The notes below the pieces were generated by a model, which did not search any database, was not told the DNA's origin, and was given only the letters and a program-made list of their open reading frames with translations. Source: Mycolicibacterium vinylchloridicum (GTDB lineage: Bacteria > Actinomycetota > Actinomycetes > Mycobacteriales > Mycobacteriaceae). From it: a DNA stretch of 43,847 nt. The position numbers were made by a program, and so were the translations under genes. Positions 33,738-41,631 of the stretch are shown here, piece by piece. Every line of letters begins with the position of its first letter. Positions within the stretch are counted from its first letter, which is position 1. The stretch is taken from NCBI RefSeq assembly GCF_013404075.1, contig NZ_JACBJQ010000045.1:1-43847 (forward strand), written 5' to 3'.

Positions 33738-33932
33738 TCAGCCGCGGGTGACCTTGCCGGCCTTGATGCAGGACGTGCAGACGTTCACGCGCTGCTTGTT
33801 GCCGCCGGGACGGGTCACGGCGTGCACGGTCTGGATGTTCGGGTTCCAGCGACGGCTGGTCCGGCGATGGGAATGCGACACCGACTTGCCGAAGCCGGGG
33901 CCCTTTCCGCAGACGTCGCACACGGCAGCCAT
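33738..33932 (-). CDS. rpmB: 50S ribosomal protein L28, zinc-binding (C+) form
   Basis: 64 residues. MAAVCDVCGKGPGFGKSVSH, SHRRTSRRWNPNIQ and VNVCTSCIKAGKVTRG are the L28 signatures; the two Cys pairs (C-x2-C) form a zinc site, marking the zinc-dependent paralogue rather than a Cys-free Zur-regulated copy. ATG 33932 is preceded by GAGGAG at about 6 nt. Divergent from the DAK2 gene over 262 nt; that gap holds only a TAGGCT box (34143-34148) and the plus-strand ribosome-binding site. Confidence 0.95.
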   Translation of the reverse strand: MAAVCDVCGKGPGFGKSVSHSHRRTSRRWNPNIQTVHAVTRPGGNKQRVNVCTSCIKAGKVTRG

Positions 33933-34142
33933 GTAGAACTCCTCTATCGAACGTGTTCCTGGGGGCCAACGACCGAAACGGGTGACCCGACAACCTGACC
34001 AGGATAGCCGTCCGGTGAACTGAACGCCAAAATGCGCCAGGGCCGGCGCTGGGCCCATCCGTTCAAACGTCGTTGACCTGCGACGATCGTAACAGCGCAC
34101 CGGTGGGCGTCCCGCTGGCGTCGAACTGTCGGGTGAACTGGA

Positions 34143-34148
34143 TAGGCT
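34143..34148 (+). promoter_or_regulatory. -10 box of the DAK2-recG-HNH operon
   Basis: TAGGCT; a start near 34156 gives a 5'-UTR of about 39 nt containing AGGAGG (34184-34189) 5 nt before ATG 34195. Confidence 0.4.
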
Positions 34149-34194
34149 GGCGCGACACGGCCGTGTGGTGTGCCGGGATCGTGAGGAGGTGCCG

Positions 34195-35850
34195 ATGCCG
34201 GACCGGCGGCTGGATGCATCGGCCCTGCGCGACTGGGCCCACACCGCCGTCGGCGATCTGATCACCCACACCGACGAGATCAACCGGCTCAACGTCTTCC
34301 CGGTGGCCGATTCCGACACCGGCACCAACCTGCTGTTCACCATGAGCTCGGCGCTGGAGGCCGCGAAGTCCGCCGGGTCTGGCGATGTCAGCCTGATGGC
34401 CGCGGCGCTGTCCGAGGGTGCGCTGCACGGTGCCCGCGGAAACTCCGGGGTGATCCTGTCGCAGATCCTGCGCGCCCTGGCCGACGTGACCGCATCGGCG
34501 GCCGAGGACACCGACGGCTCGCTCGCCGACATCGACGCCGTCCTGCTCGGGGCCGCGCTGCGGCACGCCGTCGGGCTGGTGGTGTCGTCGATGGGGGGTG
34601 AGCTCGTGGCCGGCACCATCGTGTCGGTCCTGCAGTCGGTCGCCGAAGCGATCCAGCAGCGCGCCGCCGAGGGTGCGGGACTGGCCGAGGCGCTGGCCGC
34701 CGGCGGCGACGCCGGCGTCGCGGCGCTGGATCGCACACCCGATCAGCTCGACGCGCTGGCCGCCGCCGGTGTGGTGGACGCCGGTGGGCGCGGGTTCCTG
34801 GTTCTCATCGACGCGCTGACCGCCACCGTCACCGGACATGCGCCCCATCGGGATACCTACGAACCGGGCCCGCCGCGCCTCGAGCACGGTCGCCACCGCA
34901 CCCAGATCCAATGCCCACCCCAATTCGAGGTGATGTACCTGCTCGCCGACTGCGACGCCGCCGCTCTCGACCCGTTACGCACCCGGCTGGAGCAGCTCGG
35001 TGACTCGGTGGCCATCGCCGCCTCCCAAGAAGCAGATCGCTATTCGGTGCACGTGCACACCGACGACGCCGGTGCCGCGGTGGAAGCCGGGCTGGACGCC
35101 GGTGCGGTCAGCCGCATTCAGATCTCGGTGCTGAGCGCCGGCCCGGCCCGGGTGTCCCCCGGCAGCTGGAGCCGCGATCGCGCCGTGCTGGCCGTCGTCG
35201 ACGGTGACGGCGCCGCAGAGCTTTTCGATCAGGAAGGCGCCAGCGTCCTGCGGCCGGACGCCGCACTGGCCGACCCGGCCAACGGCGTCACCGCCCGCGA
35301 GCTCGTGCGCGCGCTCGTCGACACCGGAGCAGCTCAGGTGATGGTGCTGCCCAATGGCTACGTGGCGGCCGAGGAATTGGTCGCCGGCTGCACGGCCGGA
35401 ATCGGTTGGGGGATAGACGTGGTCGCGTTGCCGACCGGGTCCATGGTGCAGGGGCTGGCCGCTCTGGCCGTCCACGACTCGGGCCGCCAAGCCGTCGACG
35501 ACGGCTTCTCGATGGCCAGGGCGGCGGCCGCGGCCCGGCACGGTTCGGTGCGTACAGCCGCCGAGCAGGCGCTGACCTGGGCCGGCACCTGCGAACCCGG
35601 TGACGGCCTCGGCATCGCCGGCGACGAGGTGCTGGTGGTCGCCGACGATGTGGCCGGCGCGGCCACCGGACTGATCGATCTGCTGCTGGTGGCCGGCGGT
35701 GAACTGGTGACCGTCCTGATCGGTGGCGACACCGATCCGGCTGTTGCCGAGGTGCTTTCGCAACACGTCCACCGCCGCCATCCCGGTATCGAGTTCGCGA
35801 CCTATCTGACGGGGCACCGCGGCGATGCACTGCTGATCGGGGTGGAGTAG
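34195..35850 (+). CDS. DAK2-domain protein, FakA-like fatty acid kinase
   Basis: 551 residues. N-terminal DAK2 (DhaL-like) domain with the Mg-ATP motif NVFPVADSDTGTNLLFTM and HGARGNSGVILSQIL; middle and C-terminal FakA/YloV domains (EVMYLLADCDAA, VLPNGYVAAEE, LLLVAGGELVTVLIGGD). In Firmicutes FakA with a FakB/DegV protein phosphorylates fatty acids; no degV gene lies nearby, so the substrate is open. In M. tuberculosis H37Rv this position is annotated as two shorter genes (Rv2975c/Rv2974c); here the frame is continuous. recG follows 2 nt after the stop. Confidence 0.88.
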   Translation: MPDRRLDASALRDWAHTAVGDLITHTDEINRLNVFPVADSDTGTNLLFTMSSALEAAKSAGSGDVSLMAAALSEGALHGARGNSGVILSQILRALADVTASAAEDTDGSLADIDAVLLGAALRHAVGLVVSSMGGELVAGTIVSVLQSVAEAIQQRAAEGAGLAEALAAGGDAGVAALDRTPDQLDALAAAGVVDAGGRGFLVLIDALTATVTGHAPHRDTYEPGPPRLEHGRHRTQIQCPPQFEVMYLLADCDAAALDPLRTRLEQLGDSVAIAASQEADRYSVHVHTDDAGAAVEAGLDAGAVSRIQISVLSAGPARVSPGSWSRDRAVLAVVDGDGAAELFDQEGASVLRPDAALADPANGVTARELVRALVDTGAAQVMVLPNGYVAAEELVAGCTAGIGWGIDVVALPTGSMVQGLAALAVHDSGRQAVDDGFSMARAAAAARHGSVRTAAEQALTWAGTCEPGDGLGIAGDEVLVVADDVAGAATGLIDLLLVAGGELVTVLIGGDTDPAVAEVLSQHVHRRHPGIEFATYLTGHRGDALLIGVE

Positions 35851-35852
35851 TC

Positions 35853-38069
35853 GTGGTCAGCCTCGGCGACCGGCTCGACGGGATCCTGGGCGGCAAGGCG
35901 GCCGGCCTACTCGACGAGGTGTTCGGCATCCGCAGTGTCGACGATCTGCTGCGGCACTACCCGCGCAAGTACATCCACGGGATGTCGGTCTGGGGCGAGG
36001 ACGAGGTGCCGCCGAAGGAGGGTGAGCACATCACCCTGGTCGGCGAGATCGACAAGGCCGAGGTCCGCTGGACCAACCGCCAGCCCAAACGCGAATACCT
36101 GGTGATCACACTGGGCACCGGGCGACGCAAGGTCACCGCGACGTTCTTCAACGCGAAATACCTGAAAAAGGATCTGGTGGAAGGCGTCCGGCTGATGCTG
36201 TCGGGGGAGGTCGGTTTCTTCAAGGGCAACATGCAGCTGACCCATCCGGACTTCCTGGTGCTGAACTCCCCGAAGGGCCGGGTGTTCGGCAGCAAGTCGC
36301 TCAAGGCGATCGCGGACACCTCGACGTCGCAGAGCGGCGAACTCGCGATGTCGGCGTTCGAGCGCGATTTCTTCCCTATCTACCCGGCCAGCTCCAAGCT
36401 GCAGAGCTGGGACATCTATGCCTGTGTACAGCAGGTGCTTGCCGTGCTCGACCCGATCGCCGACCCGCTGCCGAAAACCGTTGTGGAGCAGCGTGGTTTG
36501 ATCGACGAGGGTACCGCGCTGCGCGACATTCACGTGGCCGAGCGGGAGCCGGAACGCGAGGCCGCTCGCGCGCGACTGCGGTTCGACGAGGCCGTCGGCA
36601 TGCAGTGGGCGCTGGCGCAACGCCGGCACGGCGAGCTCGGCGAATCCGGGCCGCCGGCGCCTTGGCGTGACGGCGGACTCGCCGCCGGGTTGATGCAGCG
36701 ACTGCCATTCGAGCTGACGGCAGGGCAGCGCGAGGTGCTCGGTGTCGTATCGGGTGAATTGGCGGCGACCAAGCCGATGAACCGGTTGCTGCAGGGCGAG
36801 GTCGGCTCCGGCAAGACGATCGTGTCGGTGCTGGCGATGCTGCAGATGGTCGACGCCGGTTACCAGTGCGCGCTGCTCGCACCGACGGAAGTCCTTGCCG
36901 CCCAGCATGCCCGGTCGATCCGCGATGTGCTCGGTCCGCTGGCGATGGCCGGTCAGCTCGGCGGTGAGGAAGCCGCGACCCGGGTGGCGCTGCTGACCGG
37001 TTCGATGTCGGCGGCCCAGAAGCGGCAGGTGCGCGACGAGGTGGCGGCGGGGGAGGCGGGCATCGTGATCGGCACCCACGCGCTGCTGCAGGAGTCGGTG
37101 GAGTTTCACCGGCTGGGTTTCGTCGTCGTCGACGAGCAGCACCGGTTCGGGGTCGAGCAGCGAGACCGCTTGCGCGCCAAGGCCCCCGACGGTCTGACCC
37201 CTCATCTGCTGGTGATGACGGCGACGCCGATCCCGCGCACGGTCGCGCTCACGGTGTACGGCGACCTGGAAACCTCGACCATGCGCGAACTTCCGCGCGG
37301 CCGCCAGCCGATCACCACCAACACGATCTTCATCAAGGACAAGCCGCAATGGCTGGCCCGGGCGTGGCAGCGGATCATCGAAGAGGTTGGCGAGGGCAGG
37401 CAGGCCTATGTCGTGGCGTCCCGTATCGACGAGGACGACAAGACCGCCACGGCATCCGACGGACCGCCCGCCGAGACCGTCCTGACGTTGTTCAAGCACC
37501 TCGGTCACGGGCCGCTGTCGGGGCTGCGGCTGGGCCTCATGCACGGGCGGCTGCCCGCCGACGAAAAGGACGCGGTGATGGCCTCGTTCCGGGCCGGAGA
37601 TATCGACGTCCTGGTGTGCACCACCGTGATCGAGGTCGGCGTCGACGTGCCGAACGCGACCGTGATGGTGGTGATGGACGCCGACCGGTTCGGCATCAGC
37701 CAGCTGCACCAGCTGCGCGGCCGCATCGGGCGCGGGTCGCATGCCAGCCTGTGCCTGCTGGCGACCAAGCTTCCGGCAGCATCCAAGGCGGGCGAGCGGT
37801 TGACCGCGGTGGCAGGCACCCTGGACGGCTTCGCGCTGGCCGACCTCGATCTGCAGGAGCGCCGCGAGGGAGATGTCTTGGGGCTCAACCAGTCCGGACG
37901 GCCGATCACATTGCGCTTCCTGTCGCTGGCCGAACATCTCGAGGTCATCGTGGACGCCCGGGAAGTGGCCCAGACGATCTACGCACACGATCCCGACAAC
38001 CGCGGTATGGCGATCCTGGCCGGGCAGTTCACCGGTGGTGACCGCATCGACTATCTGGACAAGTCATGA
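35853..38069 (+). CDS. recG: ATP-dependent DNA helicase RecG
   Basis: 738 residues. Remodels stalled forks and branched DNA. N-terminal wedge/OB domain (VDDLLRHYPRKYI, ITLVGEIDKAEV), then SF2 helicase motifs: Walker A LQGEVGSGKTIVSVLAML near residue 315, DEQH box VVDEQHRFGVEQR near 425, MTATPIPRTVAL, and motif VI region QLRGRIGRGSHAS. GTG 35853 has no Shine-Dalgarno and depends on coupling to the DAK2 gene (2-nt gap). Stop overlaps the next start as ATGA. Confidence 0.96.
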   Translation: MVSLGDRLDGILGGKAAGLLDEVFGIRSVDDLLRHYPRKYIHGMSVWGEDEVPPKEGEHITLVGEIDKAEVRWTNRQPKREYLVITLGTGRRKVTATFFNAKYLKKDLVEGVRLMLSGEVGFFKGNMQLTHPDFLVLNSPKGRVFGSKSLKAIADTSTSQSGELAMSAFERDFFPIYPASSKLQSWDIYACVQQVLAVLDPIADPLPKTVVEQRGLIDEGTALRDIHVAEREPEREAARARLRFDEAVGMQWALAQRRHGELGESGPPAPWRDGGLAAGLMQRLPFELTAGQREVLGVVSGELAATKPMNRLLQGEVGSGKTIVSVLAMLQMVDAGYQCALLAPTEVLAAQHARSIRDVLGPLAMAGQLGGEEAATRVALLTGSMSAAQKRQVRDEVAAGEAGIVIGTHALLQESVEFHRLGFVVVDEQHRFGVEQRDRLRAKAPDGLTPHLLVMTATPIPRTVALTVYGDLETSTMRELPRGRQPITTNTIFIKDKPQWLARAWQRIIEEVGEGRQAYVVASRIDEDDKTATASDGPPAETVLTLFKHLGHGPLSGLRLGLMHGRLPADEKDAVMASFRAGDIDVLVCTTVIEVGVDVPNATVMVVMDADRFGISQLHQLRGRIGRGSHASLCLLATKLPAASKAGERLTAVAGTLDGFALADLDLQERREGDVLGLNQSGRPITLRFLSLAEHLEVIVDAREVAQTIYAHDPDNRGMAILAGQFTGGDRIDYLDKS

Positions 38070-38773
38070 GGCGGCGCACGGTCATCTGGCTTGCGGTGAT
38101 CGCCGCACTGTCGGTGATCGTCGCGGTGCAGGTGAGATCCTCGGCCGGCGATGCCGATCCGGTGGTCGCGCGCGCCGACGTGCCGACCGTCGCACCCGGA
38201 ACCGATGTGCTGGGCGGCATCACGATCGTCCCGCAACGGGTGCGGGGCAACGACTACCGGCGCGCGGCATTCGGCGATGCCTGGGACGACGACAACTCCG
38301 CGCCGGGCGGACACAACGGCTGCGATACCCGTAACGACATCCTCGACCGCGATCTGGTCGACAAGACCTATGTCGCGATCAAGCGTTGCCCGCAAGCGGT
38401 GGCCACCGGCGTCCTGCACGATCCGTATACGAGCGAAGCGATTCCGTTCACCCGCGGTGCGCAGGTCGGTGCCGCAGTGCAGATCGACCATCTGGTGCCG
38501 CTGGCCTACGCGTGGGACATGGGTGCGCGAGACTGGCCGGAGGACGTCAGGATTCGGTTCGCCAACGACCCGGCCAACCTGCTGGCAGTGGCGGGGCAGG
38601 TGAACCAGGACAAGGGTGATCAGCCGCCGGGCGCCTGGATGCCGCCCAACCATGCGTTCTGGTGCCAGTACGCGGTGCAGTTCGCAGCCGTGCTGCGCGG
38701 TTACTCGCTTCCGGTGGACCAGGGGTCGGCCGACGAACTGCGCGAGGCCGCGGCCACCTGTCCGAAGGGCTGA
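38066..38773 (+). CDS. Exported HNH endonuclease family protein (DUF1524-like)
   Basis: 235 residues. N-terminal signal/anchor (RRRTVIWLAVIAALSVIVAV), then the nuclease-like domain: DTRNDILDRDLVD, the HNH core QIDHLVPLAYAWDMGARDW with following ANDPANLLAV and NQDKGDQPPGAWMPPN. Cys residues at HNGCDTRN, IKRCPQA and FWCQYA may form disulfides. Equivalent to Rv2972c. An extracytoplasmic nuclease is predicted; its role is unknown. It overlaps recG by 4 nt, which is curious for an exported protein. Confidence 0.85.
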   Translation: MRRRTVIWLAVIAALSVIVAVQVRSSAGDADPVVARADVPTVAPGTDVLGGITIVPQRVRGNDYRRAAFGDAWDDDNSAPGGHNGCDTRNDILDRDLVDKTYVAIKRCPQAVATGVLHDPYTSEAIPFTRGAQVGAAVQIDHLVPLAYAWDMGARDWPEDVRIRFANDPANLLAVAGQVNQDKGDQPPGAWMPPNHAFWCQYAVQFAAVLRGYSLPVDQGSADELREAAATCPKG

Positions 38774-38855
38774 TCGCGGCGGGACTTCTGCCGAGCGACG
38801 GTCGTCACCGCAGGTCAAAAAACCGCACGATTCGTAGTATTCAAGCCCACACCCG

Positions 38856-38884
38856 TTAAATACGCATTGGCGATGCGCAATAAA
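38856..38884. promoter_or_regulatory. Candidate NsrR operator upstream of nsrR-hmp
   Basis: TTAAATACGCAT (38856-38867), 5-nt centre, ATGCGCAATAAA (38873-38884): 9 of 12 positions are symmetrical, in an AT-rich patch. It overlaps a TAAACT -10 box (38881-38886) just before the regulator start. Confidence 0.55.
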
Positions 38885-38898
38885 CTAGCGTCGCATTC

Positions 38899-39345
38899 AT
38901 GCAGCTCACACGCTTCACGGACCTGGGACTTCGGGCCATGATGCTGCTGGCCACCGGACAGGCACGTGAGCAGCGCGTCACCACCAGAACCGTGGCCGCC
39001 GCCGCCGGCGCTTCGGAGAACCACGTCGCCAAGGCGGTGTCCCGACTGACCGAAATGGGGCTGGTGCGCGCCCGGCGCGGCCGGGCGGGAGGGCTGGACC
39101 TCACCGACGCCGGCCGGGAGGTATCGCTGGGCTGGTTGGTGCGTCAGCTCGAAGGCGACCGGGAAGTCGTCGACTGCACCGGGCAGTCCGCGTGCCCGCT
39201 GATCGCGGGCTGTCGGTTGCGACGGGTGCTCGCCGACGCCAAAGAGGCGTTCTATGCCGAACTCGACCGCTACACCATCGCTGATCTCGTCGGCAGCACG
39301 TCGCTGCCGGTCGTTCTGCAACTGAGCACTGCAACTCACAACTGA
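38899..39345 (+). CDS. nsrR: NsrR-type Rrf2 regulator, [4Fe-4S] nitric-oxide sensor
   Basis: 148 residues. Rrf2 winged HTH (MQLTRFTDLGLRAMMLLAT; ASENHVAKAVSRL; RGRAGGLDL) and three cluster ligands Cys93, Cys99 and Cys105 (DCTGQSACPLIAGCRL), the same spacing as Streptomyces NsrR. The cluster reacts with NO and releases DNA, derepressing hmp, which lies 12 nt downstream. A palindromic AT-rich operator candidate sits just upstream. Confidence 0.92.
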   Translation: MQLTRFTDLGLRAMMLLATGQAREQRVTTRTVAAAAGASENHVAKAVSRLTEMGLVRARRGRAGGLDLTDAGREVSLGWLVRQLEGDREVVDCTGQSACPLIAGCRLRRVLADAKEAFYAELDRYTIADLVGSTSLPVVLQLSTATHN

Positions 39346-39357
39346 AAGGAAACACCG

Positions 39358-40584
39358 ATGACCACCACCGAAGCGGCCGAGGTTCAGGAACTGGAGCCCG
39401 GGCACGCCGAGATCATCAGGGCGACACTGCCGCTCGTCGGTGCACACGTCGACGAGATCACGCAAGAGTTCTATCGCCGGATGTTCGGTCGTCATCCTGA
39501 ACTTCTGCGCACCCTGTTCAACCGCGGAAACCAGGCTCAGGGCTCGCAGCAGCGCGCCTTGGCAGCGTCGATCGCGACCTTCGCCACGCACCTGGTGAAT
39601 CCGGATCTTCCGAACCCGAGCGAATTGCTGTCGCGCATCGGCCACAAGCATGCCTCGCTGGGGGTGACCGCCGACCAGTACTCGATCGTGCACGAGCACC
39701 TGTTCGCCGCGATCGTCGAGGTGCTGGGTTCCGACACGGTGACCGCCGAGGTCGCCGCGGCGTGGGACCGGGTGTACTGGATCATGGCCGACACCTTGAT
39801 CGGCTTGGAGCATGAGCTGTACCGCGACGCCGGCGTCGACGACGGCGACGTGTTCCGCCGGCTGCGGGTCACCGCCCGCGAAGATGACCCCTCCGGCGCC
39901 GTCCTGCTGACTGTTCGCGGTGACGGGAACTCCAACACGGGTGCCGCACAGTATGTTTCGGTGGGCGTGACGCTGCCCGACGGTGCACGTCAGCTGCGCC
40001 AGTACAGCCTGCTGAATGCGCCGGGTGCCGGCGAGCTGACCTTCGCGGTCAAGCCGGTGGACGCCGACGGACCCAACCCGGCCGGCGAGGTGTCCAACTG
40101 GATCCGCAGCTGCGTGCGCGTGGGCGATCTGCTCGACGTCACGGTGCCGTTCGGCGACCTACCGAAACCGCATAGCGGGGCGCCGGTGGTCCTGATCTCC
40201 GCCGGTATCGGCATCACTCCGATGGTCGGCTTGCTGGAATATCTTGTCGCGCAGGGATACCAGGCTTCCGTGCAGGTTCTGCACGCCGACCGCAGCGAGG
40301 ACAGCCATCCGTTGCGCAAGCGGCACCGGGAACTGGTCGACATCTTGCCCAACGCGACTCTGCAGCTGTGGTACGCCGAGGGGGTCGAGCCCGACAGCGC
40401 CGGCACCCGCGAGGGGCTGATGAACCTCGAGGGTGTCGAGATCGCCGACGACGCCGAGATCTACCTCTGCGGCAATGCGGGATTCGTGCAGGCGGTGCGC
40501 GCTCAGCTGACCGCCCGGGGTATCGCGCCAGGGCGCGTGCACTGCGAGCTGTTCAGCCCGAACGACTGGCTGCTTGACGGCTAG
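39358..40584 (+). CDS. hmp: Flavohemoprotein, nitric oxide dioxygenase
   Basis: 408 residues. Converts NO and O2 to nitrate using NAD(P)H. Globin domain (about 1-145) with B10 Tyr39 (EFYRRMF) and proximal His98 (IGHKHASLGV); FAD domain with RQYSLLNAP; NAD domain with ISAGIGITPMVGLLEYL and YLCGNAGFVQAVRAQL. ATG 39358 is preceded by AAAGGA. Co-transcribed with nsrR, giving an NO-inducible detoxification unit. Confidence 0.96.
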   Translation: MTTTEAAEVQELEPGHAEIIRATLPLVGAHVDEITQEFYRRMFGRHPELLRTLFNRGNQAQGSQQRALAASIATFATHLVNPDLPNPSELLSRIGHKHASLGVTADQYSIVHEHLFAAIVEVLGSDTVTAEVAAAWDRVYWIMADTLIGLEHELYRDAGVDDGDVFRRLRVTAREDDPSGAVLLTVRGDGNSNTGAAQYVSVGVTLPDGARQLRQYSLLNAPGAGELTFAVKPVDADGPNPAGEVSNWIRSCVRVGDLLDVTVPFGDLPKPHSGAPVVLISAGIGITPMVGLLEYLVAQGYQASVQVLHADRSEDSHPLRKRHRELVDILPNATLQLWYAEGVEPDSAGTREGLMNLEGVEIADDAEIYLCGNAGFVQAVRAQLTARGIAPGRVHCELFSPNDWLLDG

Positions 40585-40588
40585 TTGG

Positions 40589-41410
40589 TCAGCTTGTCGG
40601 GTTCGGCCGGAACCGGGTCCCGTCGTCGAGCCCGTTGAGGGTCGCCATCTCGGCGTCGGTCAGCTCGAAGTCGAACACGTCGGCATTCTGTGTGATCTGC
40701 GCCGGCGTGGTTGAACCGGGAATGACGACGGCGCCGAGCTGCAGGCTCCAGCGGATCAGCACCTGTGCCGGTGATTTACCGTGTGCCGCAGCCACTTCGG
40801 CGATCGATGAATTCTCGGCCAGCGTGCCTTCGCTCAGCGGGATGTACGCGCCGGTGATGATCGAATGCTCGGCGTGCACCGCGCGCAGCTCGGTCTGGTT
40901 GAGCAGCGGATGCAGCTCGACCTGATTGACCACCGGCGGAAAGTAGCTCAAGTCGATGATGTCCGACAGGTTCTCGGGAGAGAAGTTCGCGACACCGATC
41001 GACTTGATCAGGCCGTCCTGGCGGGACCGCATGACGCCGCCCCAGGCGTCGATGTACTTGCCGTTCTGCTCGGCCGGCCAATCCAGCAGATAGAGGTCCA
41101 CATACTCCAGGCCGAGGCGTTCGAGGCTGGCCTTGACCGCGTCCTGCGAGGACTGGAATCCCTGATCCTCGGTGGCCAGCTTCGTGGCGATGACCAGTTC
41201 GTCGCGGGGAATGCCCGATGCGGCGATGGCGCGTCCGACGGCTTGTTCATTGCCCGTGGTGGTGTCGATCAGCCGGTACCCGGCCTCCAGGGCACTGGCC
41301 ACCGCGCTCTCGGCCTCCTCGGCGGACAGCTCGGCGACGCCGAGGCCAAGCACCGGGATCGTGTTGTCGTCGTTGAGCGTGACGGTGGGGATTGTGGCCG
41401 CCGGCGTCAT
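40589..41410 (-). CDS. Aldo-keto reductase family protein with altered catalytic tetrad
   Basis: 273 residues, (beta/alpha)8 aldo-keto reductase by LNDDNTIPVLGLGVAELS, GVANFSPENLSDIIDL, NQVELHPLLNQTELRA and LIRWSLQLGAVVIPGSTTP; the positional equivalent of Rv2971. Of the Asp-Tyr-Lys-His tetrad, Asp49 and Lys77 (ATKLAT) are present, but the usual D-T-A-x-x-Y-G-N-E reads LIDTTTGNEQAVG, two residues shorter with no Tyr, and the usual His is Asp110 (LYLLDWPAE). Normal NADPH carbonyl reduction is therefore doubtful. ATG 41410 (MTPAATIPTV) has GGCAGG upstream. It is convergent with hmp (4-nt gap). Confidence 0.88.
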   Translation of the reverse strand: MTPAATIPTVTLNDDNTIPVLGLGVAELSAEEAESAVASALEAGYRLIDTTTGNEQAVGRAIAASGIPRDELVIATKLATEDQGFQSSQDAVKASLERLGLEYVDLYLLDWPAEQNGKYIDAWGGVMRSRQDGLIKSIGVANFSPENLSDIIDLSYFPPVVNQVELHPLLNQTELRAVHAEHSIITGAYIPLSEGTLAENSSIAEVAAAHGKSPAQVLIRWSLQLGAVVIPGSTTPAQITQNADVFDFELTDAEMATLNGLDDGTRFRPNPTS

Positions 41411-41619
41411 GTCACCTGCCTGTGGAGTCGAAGTGTGTCGGGGACAGGACCCGGCCACATCGGCTCCGGGGTCAACCGACTTGGGAGACGATAGTACCCA
41501 GATCGAAATGTCGTCTGAGCAGGCCCGGCGCGCCGTGGCAGATACCGAGCCAAATTTGCGGATACGTCAGTCGGCCGGCCTGGCCTAAGGCTGCCAGACC
41601 GCTGCCGGCGCAGGTCCCG

Positions 41620-41625
41620 TACGCT
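41620..41625 (+). promoter_or_regulatory. -10 box of lipN
   Basis: TACGCT 6 nt before ATG 41632. The rest of the gap 41411-41619 shows nothing recognisable. Confidence 0.35.
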
Positions 41626-41631
41626 GCGGCA

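Noticed and set aside
35907..37988. 693-codon open frame antisense to recG
   Set aside because: Same high-GC shadow effect; recG on the plus strand carries all helicase motifs.
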